From: JAAYRG01 sp964643255
Lineage (GTDB): Bacteria; Bacillota; Clostridia; Lachnospirales; Lachnospiraceae
Direction of reading: 5' to 3'
Length of the DNA: 26,884 nucleotides
Assembly (NCBI GenBank): GCA_964643255.1
Contig: CAZXSM010000021.1
Location: 1 to 26,884 of the forward strand
A model generated the notes under the pieces. The model had not been told where the DNA came from, did not search any database, and saw only the letters and a list, made by a program, of their open reading frames with translations. The position numbers were made by a program, and so were the translations under genes. This document shows, in pieces, positions 22,459 through 26,884 of the stretch (its first letter is position 1; every line of letters begins with the position of its first letter).

Positions 22459-23667
22459 ATGGCAAAATTTCAGTATAAAGCAAAAAACATATCAGGCAAA
22501 GTGGTAACAGGAATATATGAAGCGCCAGAAAAGCAACAAGTTATAGAAATGATTAGAGAGAAGTCTTTCTATCCTTTGGAAGTTAAGGAAATATCAGAAA
22601 GTAAAGATATTAAAGAGTACAAGCTGTTTTCAAAAATATCTAATAGGGATTTAATAATATTTTGTAAACAATTTTCTGCTATATTAAAAGCTGGTGTTTC
22701 ATTAATACAAACACTACAAATGTTAGGAAATCAAACAGAAAACAAGGTACTACAAAGTGTAATAAAAGAAGTAAGTGCTGATATTCAAAAAGGGTCTAGT
22801 TTATCATCATCTATGGCTAAGCACCCCGATGAATTCCCACCACTTCTGCTACATATGATAGATGTAGGTGAAATGAGTGGTACGTTAGAAAATTCACTAA
22901 ACCAAGTAGCCATACATTTAGAAAAACAAGAAGAGATTAGGAAAAAAATCAAAAGTGCTCTAACCTACCCGACGGTAGTATTAATTGTAGTGGTAATAGT
23001 TGTTGTTTTATTATTTGCATTCGTAGTTCCAACATTTACAGGTATATTCGATAGCTCAGGGGCAGAATTACCAGGGGTTACCAAAGTCTTAATTGCAATC
23101 AGTGATTTCTTACGTAATCATGGTATAGTCTTAGCCTTGCTTACAGTTATCATAGTAGCTATTATAAAAACATATATTAATACAGATGAAGGAAGATATA
23201 AGTTTGACAAAATGAAATTCAAAATACCTTTATTTGGCCCTATACAAACAAAAACTATATCAGCAACTTTTGCTAGGACCCTGGCAACCCTAATGGGATC
23301 AGGAGTAGGAATAACAGAATCAATTAGGATTACTAGTCAGGTTATAAATAACGCTTATGTAGCTGAAAAACTTACTCTAATAGAAAACCAGGTTAAGGAA
23401 GGAAGAGGCTTATATAATCCTGTTAAAGAATCGGGACTTTTCCCGGAATTACTTAACAATATGATTATGTTAGGTGAAGAATCAGGTGAGCTAGAAGACA
23501 TGCTATTAAGAACTGCAGAATACTTTGAAGAAGACGTAGATGAAACAACCCAGCAGCTGACAACTTTAGTAGAACCATTAGTTATGTGTGTATTAGCAGT
23601 TGTTGTTGGATTTGTTGTTATAGGAATAGCACTTCCGATGATGGACATGTCTAATGTGGTAGGTTAN
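22459..23667 (+). CDS. pilC: Type IV pilus inner-membrane platform protein PilC
   Basis: Polytopic membrane protein on which PilB and PilT act to add or remove pilins (GspF family). About 402 residues are visible, starting MAKFQYKAKN as usual. Two T2SSF domains follow: the first about 65-190, with FCKQFSAILKAGVSLIQTL and HMIDVGEMSGTLE; the second about 270-392, with FARTLATLMGSGVGITES and MIMLGEESGELEDML. Three hydrophobic segments are at about 172-195, 218-240 and 375-392. The ending (GIALPMMDMSNVVG) is that of a complete PilC. The next codon is TA plus the first N (23665-23667), so it is probably TAA or TAG. GAGGT precedes the ATG, 15 bases after the pilT stop. Confidence 0.93.
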
Positions 23668-23766
23668 NNNNNNNNNNNNNNNNNNNNNNNNNNNNNNNNN
23701 NNNNNNNNNNNNNNNNNNNNNNNNNNNNNNNNNNNNNNNNNNNNNNNNNNNNNNNNNNNNNNNNNN
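23667..23766. other. Assembly gap of exactly 100 N
   Basis: A run of 100 unknown bases, a length often used as a placeholder for a gap of unknown size. It falls between the end of pilC and the conserved N-terminal region of the pilin gene. The chance preservation of frame makes an apparent single 562-residue protein across it, which is an artefact. The prepilin start codon, leader peptide and cleavage motif are inside or beyond the gap, and additional genes may be missing. Confidence 0.97.
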
Positions 23767-24147
23767 CTTGTAATTGTTATTGCAATTCTTGCAGTACTTG
23801 CAGCTTTATTGGTACCTAGGATTATGGGTAATGTGAACGATGCTAAAAGTGCACAAGCACTTGCTGATGCGAGAACAATTGCTAGTGAGATAACAACGTA
23901 CAATGCTTTACAAACAGTAGGAGAAGGCGTAATTATAAGTGGTTCTAATAATGATGAGTCTTTAGCAGATAGCATCAAAGCGGCTGAAAATTACACAGGA
24001 AACACTGAACTACCATCCTCAGAGTATGTTATTATAGAAGTTAAAACTGACGGATCTGTAAAAATTGAGAAAGGAGATCAATTCACTCCAAAAGATGGTG
24101 AAACTGAAGCAGATGCTCCTGATTCAACTGAAACTGGTGGTAATTAA
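23767..24147 (+). CDS. Type IV major pilin-like protein, 5' end lost in the assembly gap
   Basis: The visible 126 residues start inside the hydrophobic alpha-1 helix (LVIVIAILAVLAALLVPRIM), the part that follows the GFTLIE cleavage motif in prepilins. Next is the usual amphipathic continuation NVNDAKSAQALADARTIASEITTY and a small C-terminal domain (EYVIIEVKTDGSVKIEKGD). The tail is acidic and rich in Thr, Asp and Gly. The mature protein would be about 135-140 residues. No cysteine pair is present, so there is no disulfide-closed D-region. Its place after pilB-pilT-pilC and the strong hairpin downstream suit the major subunit, but start, leader and cleavage site cannot be read. Confidence 0.8.
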   Translation, partial: LVIVIAILAVLAALLVPRIMGNVNDAKSAQALADARTIASEITTYNALQTVGEGVIISGSNNDESLADSIKAAENYTGNTELPSSEYVIIEVKTDGSVKIEKGDQFTPKDGETEADAPDSTETGGN

Positions 24148-24216
24148 ACGTAATATACACCTGAGTAATTATTATTATTTAGAAGAAATATATTAGAATA
24201 TTTAAATACTAGTAAG

Positions 24217-24244
24217 AGTTAGGTAAGGGTTACCTTACCTAACT
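24217..24244 (+). terminator. 12-bp hairpin 3' of the pilin gene
   Basis: AGTTAGGTAAGG (24217-24228) pairs perfectly with CCTTACCTAACT (24233-24244) around the loop GTTA. AAAATT follows rather than a T-run, so it may protect the pilin mRNA 3' end or mark processing rather than terminate fully. It lies 69 bases after the pilin stop. The rest of the 238-base spacer holds two copies of CATATGAAT (about 24290 and 24345) and no clear promoter. Confidence 0.6.
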
Positions 24245-24385
24245 AAAATTAATACACAATATAAATTAAATAAAAAGAAAAGCACAATCATATGAATATG
24301 ACGTTAAATAAATAGATGGTAATTAACAACAATAAATAACACACATATGAATTAGGTATTAATCTACTATTAGGAGAGATAGGGA

Positions 24386-24862
24386 ATGAAAATAAAAAAA
24401 GTCATAAAAACAGCATATAATAACAATGACGGCGTTTCCCTTATTGAACTCCTAGTTTCAATATTATTACTGACAATAATTGTTGGAGCATTTCTATCGG
24501 CATTTGAAGTTTCAACAAGAAATAACATAACTAGCGGACAGATAGTTGATGCAGGTTATGATGCACAGACTGCTATGGAAGAAATAATAAACATCCTTAA
24601 TACTACAGAAATTACAAGTGTAGGAGAGCTGGTAAACATAGTAGCAGGAGAAGAAATAAATGGTATTAAAAATGTAGCTGAAGGAACTACCACATATACA
24701 ATTATAAAAGACCAAAATGGAACATCTATAGAAATTATATTAACAGCAAATGCCTTTACTGAATATCGTAATTTAGTTAAGGTATGGATTGAAACTAAGA
24801 ATTCATCTGGAGAATCAGAAGGAAGTATACAAAACATTATTTCTCTTAACTTAGACGATTAA
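24386..24862 (+). CDS. Minor prepilin-like protein (PilV/PilI type)
   Basis: The 158-residue protein has a 16-residue basic leader ending DG, then VSLIELLVSILLLTIIVGAF. Prepilin peptidase would cut after Gly16, leaving Val17 at +1 and the invariant Glu21 at +5. A long hydrophobic helix and a small polar domain follow, without cysteines. It is likely a minor pilin in the tip or priming complex; the exact class is not certain. AGGAGA (24372-24377) and AGGGA precede the ATG. Confidence 0.82.
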   Translation: MKIKKVIKTAYNNNDGVSLIELLVSILLLTIIVGAFLSAFEVSTRNNITSGQIVDAGYDAQTAMEEIINILNTTEITSVGELVNIVAGEEINGIKNVAEGTTTYTIIKDQNGTSIEIILTANAFTEYRNLVKVWIETKNSSGESEGSIQNIISLNLDD

Positions 24863-24968
24863 TAGATATTAAAATCAAGTAAATGTTTATAGGTTTAAAT
24901 AACAAATAAAAACAAGCTTAAGTTAATTGAAAAGGAAATACAAAAGTGTATATTGGAGTGTGAGAAAT

Positions 24969-25463
24969 ATGAAAGATAATAATCGAGGCTTAACATTAAT
25001 TGAATTGGTAGTGGGGATTGCTCTATTAGCAACGATTTTATTAAGTATTTATTCCTTTTACATTGTTGGTATAAAGGGTTTTGCAAGAGAGACTACAAGG
25101 GCTACTAATCAAACAAGTATTAGAAGAGCATCTAATGAAATAGCTAGGCAAGTTAGAAGAGGACAGGATATTAGCACGACAGATTCCGCTTCTCTGCAAA
25201 TTGTTTTCTCGGATAATAGTCAAACTATATATACTAAGAATAATGAAAACAAACTAATAGCCTCTTATTATAAACATGATTCTAACTCCCCAGATAAAGA
25301 GACTGTATTGTCAGATAGAGTTGAAGAATTCAATGTATTACTTAACCTTGAAGAAAATGAAGATTATAGTCAAGTTACTCAAGTGTCTGTAACCATCACC
25401 AGTATAAAAAATGCTGATGGACACCAGGAAGAATTAGTGACTCTTATAACACTTAGAAAGTAA
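24969..25463 (+). CDS. Minor prepilin-like protein (PilW/PilJ type)
   Basis: The 164 residues begin MKDNNRG, a short leader, then LTLIELVVGIALLATILLS, with cleavage after Gly7 and Glu12 at +5. The post-helix part has TNQTSIRRASNEIARQVRRGQDI, then short strands (LQIVFSDNSQTIYTK), typical of PilW/GspJ-like minor pilins. The frame is open to a TTG at 24927, but that would give an over-long leader; GGAG at 24955-24958 and the leader length support ATG 24969. It lies about 105 bases after the first minor pilin and 15 before the PilX-like gene. Confidence 0.83.
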   Translation: MKDNNRGLTLIELVVGIALLATILLSIYSFYIVGIKGFARETTRATNQTSIRRASNEIARQVRRGQDISTTDSASLQIVFSDNSQTIYTKNNENKLIASYYKHDSNSPDKETVLSDRVEEFNVLLNLEENEDYSQVTQVSVTITSIKNADGHQEELVTLITLRK

Positions 25464-25478
25464 GGAGCTGATAAGACT

Positions 25479-26828
25479 ATGAAAAAATCATTAAAAAATA
25501 ATGATAGAGGAATGGCTCTAGTTGCCGTAATAATGGCAATGCTAGTTTTATCCTTATTAAGTGTTTCGGCCTTAGCTATGTCAACAAGTAATGTTAAGAA
25601 TAGTTTGAAGGAGAGAGAATTCCAAGCTGCGTATTATATTGCGGAAGCTGGAGCTAATTATGGTGTGGAATACTTTAAAAATCAAGTCACACAAAACTTC
25701 GATAACGGTGATAGTGAAATTGTTCCTGATACATTAATAGCAGAAATTGAAGATATAGATTTAGATTTTGAAGAACAATATGGTAGTGAACCTATAGCAG
25801 AAATAACTTTAGAAGTTGATGATACAGCAACCCCAACTATTTATACAGTAGTATCTAAAGGAACGATAGATGAGATATCTCGAGTTGTATATAAACCTAT
25901 AACACTTAATATTACAGCAATTGATGGTTTTGCTGTTGATTATACAGTATATACAAAAGGTTTTATTCAGATGACAAATGATGCTAAGATAAGAGGTTCG
26001 GTAGCCACAGGATCGGATATTATTTCAAAAGAGAATAATGCATCAATAACAGGTGATGAATTTTATAATGTTGATAAAACTTATGAGTTACCTAATTTCC
26101 CAGAAGTTTATATGGAGACAGCAAATGCTATAATGAAACGTATAGATGGAGGAGTTGACTATTCGAATTCTGCAAAATATGGAATAACACTTAAAAATTC
26201 GGTAAATTATATAAATGATATCAACATACATAATAGCCAAAGTCTTACTATTAAATATAGTGAGGCAACAAATAAATTGGTAGTCAATCAAATTAATGCA
26301 AGTAATTCTACTGAAATAATACTTGAAGGTGAGGGACCACTGGAACTCTATATACTTAACGGACTTAATTTAAGTAATAATCACAAATTTAATCATAATT
26401 TTGTCAGTTTAAGTGGGGATAAATTACATTTAACCAGGAAAGAGGCAGCAGAAAATTTAAATATATATTATTATGGAGCAAGTGTAAATATACCGAATGC
26501 AAATTTATTCAACGGTTCAATATATGCAAAGAAAGCGCAATTAAATATTAGTAATGCAGGAAATTTTTATGGGAATTTTATAACTGGAGGTAGTGGAGTT
26601 AATATAAGCAACAGTGGTACATTAACAGGCATGATTTATGCACCAAATGCCCAAGTTAATTTGTCAAATACTTGTAAAATTAATGGTCCTGTTGTTGCAG
26701 ATATCCTTAATATGTCAAATTCAACTGAGATTAATTTCACAGACGATTCAATTCCTATAGATGATAACTTTTTTGAATCCTCAACATCATCATTAGAAGT
26801 TAATGAACAACCAATACGCGAAAAATAA
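25479..26828 (+). CDS. PilX/GspK-like prepilin with a C-terminal beta-helix
   Basis: The 449 residues start MKKSLKNNDRG, then MALVAVIMAMLVLSLLSVSAL, a PilX-type N-terminus. The +5 position is Ala16 rather than Glu, as in GspK-like proteins that cap the pilus tip. The EFQAAYYIAEAGANYGVEYF segment is characteristic of this class. After a linker domain (about 70-150), the C-terminal part has regular rungs: 336-354 (VNIPNANLFNG...), 355-373 (LNISNAGNFYG...), 374-392 (VNISNSGTLTG...) and 393-409 (VNLSNTCKING...), each near 19 residues, indicating a right-handed beta-helix. AAGGAG lies 11 bases before the ATG, overlapping the end of the preceding gene. Probably surface-exposed at the pilus tip (inference). 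Confidence 0.82.
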   Translation: MKKSLKNNDRGMALVAVIMAMLVLSLLSVSALAMSTSNVKNSLKEREFQAAYYIAEAGANYGVEYFKNQVTQNFDNGDSEIVPDTLIAEIEDIDLDFEEQYGSEPIAEITLEVDDTATPTIYTVVSKGTIDEISRVVYKPITLNITAIDGFAVDYTVYTKGFIQMTNDAKIRGSVATGSDIISKENNASITGDEFYNVDKTYELPNFPEVYMETANAIMKRIDGGVDYSNSAKYGITLKNSVNYINDINIHNSQSLTIKYSEATNKLVVNQINASNSTEIILEGEGPLELYILNGLNLSNNHKFNHNFVSLSGDKLHLTRKEAAENLNIYYYGASVNIPNANLFNGSIYAKKAQLNISNAGNFYGNFITGGSGVNISNSGTLTGMIYAPNAQVNLSNTCKINGPVVADILNMSNSTEINFTDDSIPIDDNFFESSTSSLEVNEQPIREK

Positions 26829-26839
26829 AGGAGGAAACT

Positions 26840-26884
26840 ATGGCAAGACGTAAGAAAAAGAAAACTAAAACAGATTTGTCTAAT
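26840..26884 (+). CDS. Start of a further pilus-locus gene, cut by the window end
   Basis: ATG 26840 lies 5 bases after a strong AAGGAGG (26828-26834) that overlaps the preceding stop codon. Fifteen codons are visible, reading MARRKKKKTKTDLSN, a very basic N-terminus. In other loci pilM or a further pilus assembly gene follows the minor pilins, but nothing here identifies the product. Confidence 0.7.
   Translation, partial: MARRKKKKTKTDLSN

Noticed and set aside
22459..24147. A single 562-residue PilC-pilin fusion protein
   Set aside because: The open frame runs through 100 N; PilC has a natural ending just before the gap and the codon at its edge begins TA, so a stop is likely.
24927..24971. 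TTG 24927 as the start of the second minor pilin
   Set aside because: It would give a 21-residue leader and no good ribosome site; ATG 24969 gives the usual short leader.
1..26884. CRISPR arrays, insertion sequences, tRNA or rRNA genes, phage genes
   Set aside because: No regularly spaced repeats, transposase motifs, cloverleaf-like sequences or rRNA signatures were seen on either strand.

Overview
The window is AT-rich DNA (about one third G+C by eye) from a spore-forming member of the Firmicutes, class Clostridia. The gene order and the histidine-less HPr-like protein fit the Lachnospirales or a nearby lineage. The evidence is strong AGGAGG-type ribosome sites, the order ireB-ruvX-DUF1292-(fur-rnj)-mltG-trmR-trhP, which matches Bacillus yrzL-yrrK-yrzB-yrrL-yrrM-yrrO apart from the inserted fur and rnj, and a SigK-type sporulation sigma factor. 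Several proteins have acidic tails, which could reflect a salt-adapted host, but this is only a hint.

Layout. (1) 1-4640: the 3' part of dnaK, a structured 309-base spacer with its own promoter, dnaJ, then prmA and rsmE (ribosomal protein and 16S rRNA methylation). (2) 4666-8931: a cysteine desulfurase and thiI (sulfur relay to tRNA 4-thiouridine), a small convergent HPr-like gene on the minus strand, and mtaB (tRNA ms2t6A37). (3) 9097-14982: ireB, ruvX, a DUF1292 gene, fur, RNase J, an MltG-like protein lacking its catalytic domain, trmR and trhP (tRNA wobble mo5U34), closed by a terminator with a 23-bp stem. (4) 15153-16517: a lone PQQ-type sugar dehydrogenase-like beta-propeller protein. 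(5) 16622-17239: a sigK-like gene without a pro-sequence. (6) 17410-26884: a type IV pilus locus. It starts with a CheY-like receiver fused to a long unknown acidic region and an unrecognised 307-residue protein with two similar halves. It continues with pilB, pilT and pilC, a 100-N assembly gap, the major pilin (5' end lost in the gap), two small prepilin-like proteins, a PilX/GspK-like prepilin with a beta-helix C-terminus, and the first 15 codons of another gene.

How it works together. The first 15 kb is mostly conserved housekeeping: protein folding, translation-factor and RNA modification, RNA decay and Holliday-junction processing. At least three tRNA modifications (s4U8, ms2t6A37, mo5U34) are encoded within 9 kb. 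The pilus locus holds the extension ATPase with an MshEN-type cyclic-di-GMP-binding region, the retraction ATPase, the platform protein and pilins of several classes. The part I find least explained by known systems is 17240-19607: an attenuator-like leader, a receiver with no recognisable output domain and an unrecognised partner protein, placed at the head of the pilus genes and just after the sigma factor gene.

Limits: all calls are from reading the sequence and the conceptual translations. No database search, structure prediction or folding calculation was run. The 100-N gap (23667-23766) is of unknown true length.
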